From: a virus
DNA length: 48,581 bases
IMG/VR virus record: IMGVR_UViG_3300021959_000073
Coordinates: 1-48,581 of that record
Strand: one strand, 5' to 3'
Shown here: positions 24,787 through 32,295 of the stretch, piece by piece
Numbering within the stretch: position 1 is the first letter of the stretch
Layout of the letters: each line of letters starts with the position of its first letter
The notes under the pieces: model-generated
Seen by the model: the letters and a program-made list of their open reading frames with translations, nothing else
Database searches by the model: none
What the model was told of the DNA's origin: nothing
Position numbers and translations under genes: made by a program

Positions 24787-25065
24787 ATGGAAATCTTTGG
24801 TGTTATTGCTGAGTTAGGTTTTACCATCACTGCTGTACTAGGTGGTGGTGTTTTTATTGTTATTCTCCTAAAATATATTCTCGCTTCTGTTGTGGATGCG
24901 GCGTCAAATTTGAATATGTTGATTTCGGCGTTGGATAACCGTGTCAAAACTCTTAATAATGAAATTGTACGATTAGATTCTTTGGTATGCCATGTATTGG
25001 GTGTGAAGCCAGATGTCAGAAGGATGTCTGCGGCCGATGGCAAGGAGGATGCCAGAAAGGATTAG
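24787..25065 (+). CDS. Small membrane protein with coiled coil (paralogue of next gene)
   Basis: This 92-residue protein has one N-terminal membrane segment (FTITAVLGGGVFIVILLKYI) followed by a heptad-rich stretch (LNMLISALDNRVKTLNNEIV). The neighbouring gene has the same design and similar residues (LIDRVRMLDNDMIRMD), so the two look like diverged duplicates. The layout resembles BhlA/UviB-type small holins. Their position at the head of the curli-like cassette could instead link them to secretion. Confidence 0.55.
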   Translation: MEIFGVIAELGFTITAVLGGGVFIVILLKYILASVVDAASNLNMLISALDNRVKTLNNEIVRLDSLVCHVLGVKPDVRRMSAADGKEDARKD

Positions 25066-25069
25066 TTGT

Positions 25070-25324
25070 GTGGAAGATATTATTAAAGCGGTTCAAGACG
25101 AAGGTATAACTGTTGTCATGGCTGTTGGTATGGGTTATTTTATATTTTTTATATGGAAGTATGTGACTCAACAAATTTTACCCGCACTCGACAAAGCTAC
25201 GATGACAACTATATCTCTCATTGACAGAGTAAGGATGCTTGATAATGACATGATAAGAATGGACCAGAAAATCAATACGATTCTGGAACTTCGTGACATA
25301 GAAAAGGAGAAGAAGGATGAGTAG
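25070..25324 (+). CDS. Small membrane protein with coiled coil (paralogue of preceding gene)
   Basis: The 84-residue product starts at GTG 25070 behind AAAGGA, with one membrane segment (VVMAVGMGYFIFFIWKYV) and a coiled coil ending RDIEKEKKDE. It pairs with the gene at 24787. The frame extends upstream, but those starts lack a suitably spaced ribosome-binding site. The stop overlaps the csgF-like start by 8 bases. Confidence 0.55.
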   Translation: MEDIIKAVQDEGITVVMAVGMGYFIFFIWKYVTQQILPALDKATMTTISLIDRVRMLDNDMIRMDQKINTILELRDIEKEKKDE

Positions 25325-25871
25325 GAACTTTTTCAGTCTAAAAACAGGTCATCATGCTTCTGATGTATTCTTTAAAAATCAGGCAATCTGGCACGATAGT
25401 GATATGCTCAAATCATTCTTGATAGGGGCATTTGTCGGTGCGCTCTTTGCTTTCGGATGTGCATTCCTCTCACCTTCACATGCTGGGGAACTTACTCACA
25501 CATGGAAGTCACCCGCATTTAGTGGTCAGGGATACAGCGCACATGTTTTGACCATTGAGAACCAAGAGTTTTCAAGGTCGCAAGCAATTAGAGAAAAGAA
25601 AGAAGCTGCTGAACGTCAAGCAATACGAGATGCTGCAAATACAAACCTTTCTAAATTTATGAAGAATGTGGAATCAAGAATATATGCACAACTTTCAAAA
25701 CAACTAGTAGATAGTATGTTTGGAGAAGAGGCTTCAACTTCCGGTACAGTTACTTTTGAGGGTACAACAATTAGTTATGTCAAAAGTAGCGAAACCGTAG
25801 ATTTAACGATTGTGGATGCAAATGGTAGTACGACTGTTATCACTGTTCCTGTTGGCGACTTTACTTTCTAG
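25317..25871 (+). CDS. csgF: Curli assembly factor CsgF-like protein
   Basis: The 184-residue product has a hydrophobic signal/anchor at residues ~30-57 ending SHAGELTH, then KSPAFSGQGY and VLTIENQEF, equivalent to the FRNPNFGG...LLNSAQAQN region of CsgF that inserts in the CsgG pore. A C-terminal beta-rich domain (ISYVKSSETVDLTIVDANG, then TTVITVPVGDF) matches the CsgF end. In curli systems CsgF sits on the outer face of the CsgG channel. The start at 25317 has a good AAGGAG and gives an unusual 29-residue N-terminal extension; ATG 25404 would give a plain signal peptide. It overlaps csgG. Confidence 0.75.
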   Translation: MSRNFFSLKTGHHASDVFFKNQAIWHDSDMLKSFLIGAFVGALFAFGCAFLSPSHAGELTHTWKSPAFSGQGYSAHVLTIENQEFSRSQAIREKKEAAERQAIRDAANTNLSKFMKNVESRIYAQLSKQLVDSMFGEEASTSGTVTFEGTTISYVKSSETVDLTIVDANGSTTVITVPVGDFTF

Positions 25872-26610
25872 TTGTGCGAGCATCCAACCACAGGATGCTC
25901 CTGTACCTAGTACTGTGCCGTTAGTAGATGAACTATACAACATAACACCACCTGAACGTAAGGTGCCGGTTGCGGTGTATAAGTTCAATGACGTAACAGG
26001 ACAAAGAAAATCCAGCTCATCACTTGCATTACTAAGTAGTGCAGTGACACAAGGTGGAGATATATGGTTAATCCAAGCCCTAAAGAAAGCAGGTAAGGGC
26101 GAGTGGTTTCAAGTCATAGAAAGAATGGAACTGGAAAATCTGTTAAAAGAAAGACAGATTATACGAAACACAAGAAAGAACTATGACGGAGATACGGCAG
26201 AAAAGATTAAACCCCTATTGTTTGCGGGAGTATTGCTGACAGGGGGCATAGTTGGGTATGACACCAATACAAGTACAGGTGGTATGGGGGTAAGATATCT
26301 GGGTATTGGTGTATCTGATGAATATCGTAAGGACATGGTAACAGTGGCTTTACGATTAATATCTGTACAGACAGGTGAAGTACTTTTGGCAGTCAGTTCT
26401 CAGAAAACTATTCTGAGTACAAAGTTATCTGCCACAGTGTTTAAATTTTTAGATATGGGAACTAAATTGCTGGAGACTGAAGCAGGGATAACGGACAATG
26501 AGTCCACTACCTACGCTGTGAGAAAAGCAATTGAACAAGCAGTTATTGAAATAATCAAGGAAGGTGAGCAAAAAGAATTATGGAAATTTAAAGAGGAGAA
26601 AATCAAATGA
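25822..26610 (+). CDS. csgG: Curli secretion channel CsgG-like lipoprotein
   Basis: The 262-residue protein has a lipoprotein signal MVVRLLSLFLLATLLSSC with lipobox LSSC. CsgG landmarks follow: PVAVYKFNDVTGQRK, FQVIERMELENLLKERQIIR, GGIVGYDTNTSTGGMGVRY, LGIGVSDEYRKDMVTVALRL, TGEVLLAVSSQKTILS and FKFLDMGTKLLETEAG. CsgG forms the nonameric outer-membrane pore that exports curli subunits. Length is close to E. coli CsgG (277). Its start lies within the csgF-like gene, 50 bases before that stop, and its end overlaps the curlin-like gene by 4 bases. ATG 25816 is an alternative start. Confidence 0.9.
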   Translation: MVVRLLSLFLLATLLSSCASIQPQDAPVPSTVPLVDELYNITPPERKVPVAVYKFNDVTGQRKSSSSLALLSSAVTQGGDIWLIQALKKAGKGEWFQVIERMELENLLKERQIIRNTRKNYDGDTAEKIKPLLFAGVLLTGGIVGYDTNTSTGGMGVRYLGIGVSDEYRKDMVTVALRLISVQTGEVLLAVSSQKTILSTKLSATVFKFLDMGTKLLETEAGITDNESTTYAVRKAIEQAVIEIIKEGEQKELWKFKEEKIK

Positions 26611-27290
26611 GAACGAGCATACTTACAATACTCGCTTACTTTGTTATGTGTAGTGTGAGTTATGCGAGCGACGTATACATAACACAGTCTGGTGCGAGCC
26701 TGACTGCAAACATCAATCAAGATGGACAGACCAATAAGTTCGGTGATGATACAACTGATGTTACTCTAACAGGTGACAGCCAGACGTTAGACATTGATCA
26801 GGTTGGTAACACTAACACCATTGCTGCATCTGTTGTCGGTGCAACACAGACATTGACAATAAATCAGACAGGTAATAGTAATACGTCTAACGTATCTGTT
26901 GGTGCTAACTCTGCATCTGATGACAATAGTATTATCCAAACAATCACTGGCAGTTCAAATACAACAACAGTGAACGTGGGTAATAATGCTGCAACCGATG
27001 ATGCTGATATTGATATCACTGCGACAGGCGATAGCAATACTATTACAGTAAATGAAAACAGCACTGCTACAATGGGTGTTGGTGACAAGAAGGTGACGAA
27101 CATCACAGCTATCGGCGGGAGTAATACGATTACATCAACACACACTGGTGCTGCTGATCAAGACACAACTCTTCATCACACTGGTTCATCTAGCACATTT
27201 TCAATTACACAGGGTGGTGCCTATGATGGAGCTGTAGATGTGACAACAGTGGGGTCAAATCACAGTGTTACGATTACTATGGACGATTAG
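26607..27290 (+). CDS. Curlin-repeat secreted protein (first subunit)
   Basis: The 227-residue protein has a Sec signal ending VSYAS. Curlin-type repeats with the Q-x-G-x-x-N pattern follow: INQDGQTN, IDQVGNTN and INQTGNSN in the first half, then looser Asn/Thr/Ser-rich repeats (TITGSSNTTTVNVGNN, ITATGDSNTITVNEN). Such repeats form the stacked beta-arcs of CsgA/CsgB amyloid. It directly follows the csgG-like gene and overlaps it by 4 bases, so it is the natural export substrate. Whether it polymerises is untested. Confidence 0.75.
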   Translation: MRTSILTILAYFVMCSVSYASDVYITQSGASLTANINQDGQTNKFGDDTTDVTLTGDSQTLDIDQVGNTNTIAASVVGATQTLTINQTGNSNTSNVSVGANSASDDNSIIQTITGSSNTTTVNVGNNAATDDADIDITATGDSNTITVNENSTATMGVGDKKVTNITAIGGSNTITSTHTGAADQDTTLHHTGSSSTFSITQGGAYDGAVDVTTVGSNHSVTITMDD

Positions 27291-28326
27291 TATCATTCTC
27301 TTTAGTACCAGTGCTTATGGTGCTATTGGAAATGTGGTGAAACACAAAGGGAATGCTTCTGTAGAACGGTCAGGTGAAAACTCTGTTTTGCAAAAGGGTT
27401 CTGATATCGAGTTCAAGGACACGGTGAAAACTGGTAAAGGCGATGTTGGTATCAAGTTTGTTGATGACACCAACGTAGCAGTGAGTGCCCACAGTGCCTT
27501 GGTTATCGATGAGTTTATCTATGACCCTAACTCTAGAAAGGGGTCGAAGTTGGTTATGAATATTGCACTTGGCACGGTGCGTTATGCGAGTGGTAATATT
27601 GCGAAGTTGAATAATCAGAACGTGGACATTCGGACACCAACAGCAAGAATTGGTGTGTTGGGAACGGCGTTCAGTATGACGGTGGATGAGGTTGGTAAGT
27701 CTTTAATTATTCTGTTACCTAATAAAGACGGGACAGTGGGTAAGATATCGGTGGAGACTGATGTAGGACAGGTTATAATGAATCAAGCATTTCAGTCAAC
27801 TGTGGTTGGTACAGGAGAAGCAAAACCATCCAAACCAGTGATACTAGATTTGACACTAGACCAGATTAACAACTTATTGATTATCAAACCACCAAAGAAG
27901 AAACTTATCAAATTGCTTAGTGACTCAAAGGCAAACAAGAATTTACTTGATATTGATTTTCTTGAGTTTGCCGCTTTAGATAAGAATGAGCTAGAGGAAG
28001 ACTTGTTTGAGTTTAACGAGTTGGACATTAACGATTTGGATGTGGAGTTACTAGGTAACATTCTTGACCAGATTGCTCTTGCTTTGGCTCAGTCAGAGTT
28101 GATAGATGGTAGGACAAGTGGATTTAATAAGTCAACACAAGTTAATACACTGGTAGACGGAAACAGCACACGAATCATACGAAGGGTAGGAAACAATACA
28201 ATAGAACTAGACTTGATAAACGACTATGGATATACAATCAACATTACACAGGGTACACCCGTGCCGGAGATAACAACAAGAGATGAAGACGCTTCTAATA
28301 TCATTACTATTACTCAGTCTGACTAA
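27265..28326 (+). CDS. FecR-domain secreted protein with curlin-like tail
   Basis: This 353-residue protein has a signal peptide (LLWTISIILFSTSAYG) and a FecR-type domain at ~20-170: GNVVKHKGNASVERSGE, FVDDTNVAVSAHSALVIDEF and the diagnostic RTPTARIGVLGTAF. An acidic Leu-rich middle (NELEEDLFEFNELDINDLD) and an Asn-rich C-terminus ending ITITQSD, like a curlin repeat, follow. In bacteria extracytoplasmic FecR domains often occur beside CHASE2 cyclases, one of which is encoded downstream. It may anchor or nucleate the fibre or signal to the cyclase. It overlaps the genes on both sides. Confidence 0.75.
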   Translation: MLRLLWTISIILFSTSAYGAIGNVVKHKGNASVERSGENSVLQKGSDIEFKDTVKTGKGDVGIKFVDDTNVAVSAHSALVIDEFIYDPNSRKGSKLVMNIALGTVRYASGNIAKLNNQNVDIRTPTARIGVLGTAFSMTVDEVGKSLIILLPNKDGTVGKISVETDVGQVIMNQAFQSTVVGTGEAKPSKPVILDLTLDQINNLLIIKPPKKKLIKLLSDSKANKNLLDIDFLEFAALDKNELEEDLFEFNELDINDLDVELLGNILDQIALALAQSELIDGRTSGFNKSTQVNTLVDGNSTRIIRRVGNNTIELDLINDYGYTINITQGTPVPEITTRDEDASNIITITQSD

Positions 28327-29068
28327 CATTGCTTTTGCAGGCAATTCAGTTATAATCAATCAAGTTACCACTGGTAATTCGAATAGTATCACTGTGGATG
28401 TAGATGGAAATGATAATGAAATTAATATGAGTCATGGCGGTGGAAACAATACCATCAACATAACACAAGAGGGTAAAGACGGTTACGTTGGATATACTTC
28501 TGCTTGGGGCTCTGGTGCATCATGGGGTGGTGACCTCGACGGCGACAGTAATTCTCTATTGGTAAAACAATTGTGCAATCAATCAACCTGTGGTGGAGAC
28601 AGGTTTGAATTTCACATAAAGGGCGATAGTAATGATGTTGAGTTTTATCAGGGATATACCGTGACAGCTGGCGGTGTTGCTTCGTCTGATACAGTAGAAC
28701 ATGGTGGTCATTCTATAATACTTGATATTCACGGGTCAAGCAATACATTTTTAGGAAGTCAAAGGTCAAATAACTCTGGACATGAACATAGCATGGTGAC
28801 CTATATATACGGAGATAGCAACGATATTTACATGCGACAAGATAGTAACGTGAGTAAAACAATGAACTTGACTGTGAATAACGATACTAATAATATTGAT
28901 ATGGTACAAACTGGTAATGCTGCACACAGTGCTACAGTAACAGTTTCGGGGTCTTACTCAACAACTCTAGACCTAAAACAACAGGGCGGCACAGCACAAT
29001 CGTATAGTCTATCGCAAAGTTGTGCGACAGTGGGGGGATGCAGTGTAAGCGTTACACAAGGGAATTGA
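28283..29068 (+). CDS. Curlin-repeat secreted protein (second subunit)
   Basis: The 261-residue product has a clear signal peptide (MKTLLISLLLLSLTNIAFAG). It carries several curlin-like units (INQVTTGNSN, NITQEGKDG, MVQTGNAA, LDLKQQGG, VSVTQGN) around an Asn/Gly/His-rich middle (HGSSNTFLGSQRSNNSGHEH). Two cysteine pairs (LCNQSTCGG and SCATVGGC) suggest disulfides, unusual for curlins. It begins 44 bases inside the FecR gene. It could be a minor or nucleating subunit equivalent to CsgB. Confidence 0.7.
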   Translation: MKTLLISLLLLSLTNIAFAGNSVIINQVTTGNSNSITVDVDGNDNEINMSHGGGNNTINITQEGKDGYVGYTSAWGSGASWGGDLDGDSNSLLVKQLCNQSTCGGDRFEFHIKGDSNDVEFYQGYTVTAGGVASSDTVEHGGHSIILDIHGSSNTFLGSQRSNNSGHEHSMVTYIYGDSNDIYMRQDSNVSKTMNLTVNNDTNNIDMVQTGNAAHSATVTVSGSYSTTLDLKQQGGTAQSYSLSQSCATVGGCSVSVTQGN

Positions 29069-29069
29069 A

Positions 29070-29543
29070 ATGAAAACATTTATTGAGTTTGGCGCCCCAT
29101 GTAATATGAGAGGGTTAGAAACTATCCCATATAGTATTACAAAAGCGAAAAAAGAAGGTTATAGAACAATTGCAATAGACTGTAAGAGCCGAGATTTTCA
29201 TTTCACACCAGAATATATTAAAGTTGTAGACAAAACATATTATAATTATTGGAGTGATGACATAGATATTCCTTTAGCAGATAAATGGATTTCATATGCT
29301 TCACTTGAACATTGTCCTAAAGAAAGAGTTTTAAAAGAGGTTGAAGGTATTGCAAAAAAAGTTAAAGGCAGTGGGGAATTGTCAATTGACTTATCACAAC
29401 ATGTCCACGGGCCGTGGACATACCTAAATAATATACAAACATCTGAATGGATAGATATTATGGATAATTTTTTTATATACATATTTGAAGAAGATTTAGA
29501 CGATGAGATGATATATTTTAGAAATTGTGTGGCGGCGCTATGA
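29070..29543 (+). CDS. Unknown protein within the curli-like cassette
   Basis: This 157-residue protein (MKTFIEFGAPCNMRGLETIP...) has no signal peptide or membrane segment and no motif I recognise. It is clearly more A+T-rich than the genes around it. It starts directly after the second curlin-like gene and overlaps the cyclase gene by 4 bases, so it is cotranslated with the cassette, yet may be a late insertion. A cytoplasmic role is likely. Confidence 0.5.
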   Translation: MKTFIEFGAPCNMRGLETIPYSITKAKKEGYRTIAIDCKSRDFHFTPEYIKVVDKTYYNYWSDDIDIPLADKWISYASLEHCPKERVLKEVEGIAKKVKGSGELSIDLSQHVHGPWTYLNNIQTSEWIDIMDNFFIYIFEEDLDDEMIYFRNCVAAL

Positions 29544-31591
29544 AAAAGTGGATTATATCATTATCAGTGATTTTAGTATTATGTGGATTGCGTTTTGCAG
29601 ACCCGTGGTTTTTGGACATGGTGCGACTCAAAGCACTAGACCAACACCAACGTAATCAGGAGTCTCTGACTCTCTCTAACCTTGCTACGGTAGAGATCAA
29701 TAATCAAACAATCAGAAAACTAGGTCAGTGGCCGTGGGATCGAAACAGGGTTGCAAACAAAATTATAGAACTCTATCAGGCTGGTGCCTCTATCGTGGTT
29801 GTCCCTATTCTATTTGCAGACCCAGACAGATTTGGTAAAGATGATGCACTTGCCAGAATACTCAAAAAGACTCCTACGGTTATAGGACAGATACCCAGCA
29901 ACGACAAGAGTAACACTGGTGTGGTTCGTGGTGTTGCAACTGTTGGAGAAGACTGGCAACCGTGGGTATACAGTTACCCCGGCGTGGTTGGTCCTATTCC
30001 AGAACTGGCAAAGAGTGCCAATGCGGTTGGTATGATGGTAATCGCACCAGAGAAAGATGGTGTGGTTCGTCGTATGCCTTTGGTTGTTGCAGTGGGCGGG
30101 AAGTTGTATCCATCTATCAGTATGGAAATCCTACGCATGGCTGCGGGGGATATATCGTTTCAGATGAAGACAGGTATTGCTGGTGTGGAGAAACTACGCA
30201 TACCCAAATACAAAATGATTGACACAGATGCTAATGGTAATATCTGGTTGGACTTCAAATGGAAGACACCAGTGTATGCATTACATGAGAAATTACCAGA
30301 CCTCACAGGTAAGATCGTTATACTGAGTATGACTGCTTCTGGTCTAGAAAGTCCCGTAGCAACCCCTGTGGGGGTCATACAGTCGCATAATCTTATAGGT
30401 GCATCACTTGCTACCATGATGACAGGACGCAATATAACCAGACCATTTTGGACTGACCTTGCTGAACTTGCAGTCAGTGGAGTGGGTGCATTGATCTTAG
30501 CATCAGTGGTTCTCACACTCGCATGGTATTTTGGGGCAGTATTACTACCCATTTTTCTTGTTGGATCGTTCTACGGGTCGTCCTACCTCTTTACAGAGTA
30601 CAGTTATCTAGTGGATTGGTCATATCCCGTCCTTACTATGTTTGTGGTCTGGGCCATTGCTGCGTTCTTACGGTTCATGGAAGAATATAAGGAGAAGATG
30701 GAGATCAAGAAACAGTTCGCAGGGTATGCATCACCTACAGTTGTGCGTATGCTACAGGAGAACCCTTCTCTTATTAAAGATGGTATGAAGAAGGAGATCA
30801 GCATTTGCTTCTCTGACCTTCGTGGGTTCACACCGTTGGGTGAGAGTTTTGGTGATGATGTCAAGGGTCTTACTGAAATCATGAATGGGTATATGGATGC
30901 AATCACACAACCTATTTTAGATTCAAATGGCATGGTGATCAAATATATCGGTGATGCGAGTATGCATATTCATAATGCACCTATAGATGACCCAGACCAT
31001 CCAAGGAGCGCAGTCAAAACTGGACTACAGATGTTAGATGCAGTAGTAAAGTTTAACGACAAGATCGTTGCAGAAGGTAAACCACCTATAGGAATGGGTG
31101 CGGGTATCAACACCGGCCTTGGTTATCTTGGAGAGATGGGTTCTACTATGCGACACAGCTACGATGTTCTAGGAGATGCAGTATCGACTGCTGCTAGGAT
31201 TGAGAGCAAGTGTAAGGAATATGGTTGTCTGCTGTTAGTAGGCGAATCCACATATGACTTGACTAAGAATGACTTCTTCTATCTCAAGGTTGATGAACTG
31301 GCAGTGAAGGGTAAGACCATCGGTATTCGTATCTACACCGTCCTGAGTGAAATGGATTGGATGATGAAGAATACCAATTGGGGTATGGCAGAAAACCAGC
31401 ATGAAAGAATGCACGAGTATTATAGCAATCAACAATTTGACCATGCCATTCGTCTATGCAATGATCTGATGAATGAATTTGATGGTAAAATGAGAAACTA
31501 CTATACTATGTGGATAGAAAGGTGTGAGTTCATGAAGACCCAGCCACTAGACAAAGATTGGAACGGTGTGTTCATAGCCACAACTAAATAA
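29540..31591 (+). CDS. CHASE2-domain class III adenylate/guanylate cyclase
   Basis: The 683-residue protein has an N-terminal membrane segment (WIISLSVILVLCGLRFA), a large extracytoplasmic CHASE2 sensor (~25-290, including VEINNQTIRKLGQWPWDRN and GVVRRMPLVVAVGGKLYPSI), and three membrane spans at ~295-375. A class III cyclase domain follows: ICFSDLRGFTPLGES and IKYIGDASM (metal aspartates), GAGINTGLGYLGEMGS and YDVLGDAVSTAARIESK. The transition-state Asn is replaced by Ser (DAVST) while the Arg is kept. It would make cAMP or cGMP in the host in response to an envelope signal. The start at 29540 is chosen over 29525 because it overlaps the previous stop by 4 bases. Confidence 0.85.
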   Translation: MKKWIISLSVILVLCGLRFADPWFLDMVRLKALDQHQRNQESLTLSNLATVEINNQTIRKLGQWPWDRNRVANKIIELYQAGASIVVVPILFADPDRFGKDDALARILKKTPTVIGQIPSNDKSNTGVVRGVATVGEDWQPWVYSYPGVVGPIPELAKSANAVGMMVIAPEKDGVVRRMPLVVAVGGKLYPSISMEILRMAAGDISFQMKTGIAGVEKLRIPKYKMIDTDANGNIWLDFKWKTPVYALHEKLPDLTGKIVILSMTASGLESPVATPVGVIQSHNLIGASLATMMTGRNITRPFWTDLAELAVSGVGALILASVVLTLAWYFGAVLLPIFLVGSFYGSSYLFTEYSYLVDWSYPVLTMFVVWAIAAFLRFMEEYKEKMEIKKQFAGYASPTVVRMLQENPSLIKDGMKKEISICFSDLRGFTPLGESFGDDVKGLTEIMNGYMDAITQPILDSNGMVIKYIGDASMHIHNAPIDDPDHPRSAVKTGLQMLDAVVKFNDKIVAEGKPPIGMGAGINTGLGYLGEMGSTMRHSYDVLGDAVSTAARIESKCKEYGCLLLVGESTYDLTKNDFFYLKVDELAVKGKTIGIRIYTVLSEMDWMMKNTNWGMAENQHERMHEYYSNQQFDHAIRLCNDLMNEFDGKMRNYYTMWIERCEFMKTQPLDKDWNGVFIATTK

Positions 31592-31610
31592 AAAAAATCA
31601 AAGAAATGTC

Positions 31611-31639
31611 TTGACAGGGGTCAATTTTTAGTGTATAGT
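31611..31639 (+). promoter_or_regulatory. Sigma-70-like promoter
   Basis: TTGACA (31611-31616), 17-base spacer, TATAGT (31634-31639), upstream of the gene at 31675. It restarts transcription after the curli-like cassette. Confidence 0.8.
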
Positions 31640-31674
31640 ATGCTTGTAGATTGGTTCTAAGGAAAGATATAAAT

Positions 31675-31896
31675 ATGATTATGGATGTATACCTTCACAC
31701 AGCCCTTGCAATGGGTGTTATCGGTGCTGCATATTTTGCAGGAAATTATTTTAGGAATCCAAAGATTGAGGATGTTGTAGAATCGATGCTTGAAACTCTC
31801 GAATCAGAGGGTTATATTAAGACCAAAATGGATAAGGATGGCGACAAGGAGCTTGTTCTTATTGAAGATGTGATAAAAGACCTTGACAAATCCTAA
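31675..31896 (+). CDS. Small membrane-anchored protein
   Basis: The 73-residue product has an N-terminal hydrophobic segment (LHTALAMGVIGAAYFAGNYF) and an acidic helical tail containing VESMLETLESEGYIKTKMDK. AAGGAAAG precedes ATG 31675; the frame is open from 31651. Its 3' end contains the -35 box of the next promoter. Function unknown. Confidence 0.6.
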   Translation: MIMDVYLHTALAMGVIGAAYFAGNYFRNPKIEDVVESMLETLESEGYIKTKMDKDGDKELVLIEDVIKDLDKS

Positions 31897-31911
31897 AAAT
31901 TAGTTTATAGT
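31883..31911 (+). promoter_or_regulatory. Sigma-70-like promoter, possibly leaderless
   Basis: TTGACA (31883-31888), 17-base spacer, TATAGT (31906-31911). The predicted start of transcription coincides with the ATG at 31918 and there is no ribosome-binding site, so the mRNA may be leaderless. The same transcript would include the tRNA at 32051. Confidence 0.75.
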
Positions 31912-31917
31912 TATATA

Positions 31918-32295
31918 ATGAGCGGTATGCATTTATTGCCTGTGTATTATTCGACTACGAATACTCGCAAGCGCAAACAGAAAAAGAAGTCGGCCTCTGT
32001 CCTAGAGGCAGAGCGTCAACACGCAAAGTTTCTCAAGAAGATGGGTATAGGCACTCGTAGCTCAGCTGGAACAGAGCAACGGCCTTCTAAGCCGTGGGTC
32101 ACAGGTTCGAGTCCTGTCGAGTGCGCCAAATTAGAGTCCTGCAAACCTACTTACAATTCTTCTATGTCAAAGAAAGAAGAGAATGTTTATACTGGCACTG
32201 AGATTATAGGTATCGCACAGATGCACAAGTCCAATGCTGTGCCGGTACGAAACAAGAAGTCTGCTGAAGAAGTTGCAAAGATGAGGCGAGGATGA
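31918..32295 (+). CDS. Conserved phage protein interrupted in frame by a tRNA gene
   Basis: The 125-residue frame begins MSGMHLLPVYYSTTNTRKRK and KFLKKMGI, and ends ENVYTGTEIIGIAQMHKSNA and AEEVAKMRRG. Both ends are characteristic of one small conserved protein of marine T4-like phages. Residues ~45-70 (TRSSAGTEQRPSKPWVTGSS...) are simply the translated tRNA-Arg at 32051-32128. The tRNA is 78 bases long, so the frame is kept. Either the protein tolerates a 26-residue insertion or processing of the tRNA destroys the message. Confidence 0.6.
   Translation: MSGMHLLPVYYSTTNTRKRKQKKKSASVLEAERQHAKFLKKMGIGTRSSAGTEQRPSKPWVTGSSPVECAKLESCKPTYNSSMSKKEENVYTGTEIIGIAQMHKSNAVPVRNKKSAEEVAKMRRG
32051..32128 (+). 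tRNA. tRNA-Arg (anticodon TCT)
   Basis: The acceptor stem GCACTCG/CGAGTGC, D-arm GCTC...GAGC, anticodon stem ACGGC/GCCGT with loop CTTCTAA, and T-arm ACAGG/CCTGT with loop TTCGAGT all pair perfectly, and CCA is encoded. It reads AGA codons, which A+T-rich phage genes use often. It lies wholly inside the sense ORF 31918-32295. Confidence 0.95.

Noticed and set aside
31668-31675. TATAAATA resembling a T4 late promoter
   Set aside because: It overlaps the start codon of the gene at 31675 and follows its ribosome-binding site, so transcription from it could not serve this gene. Probably chance in an A+T-rich leader.
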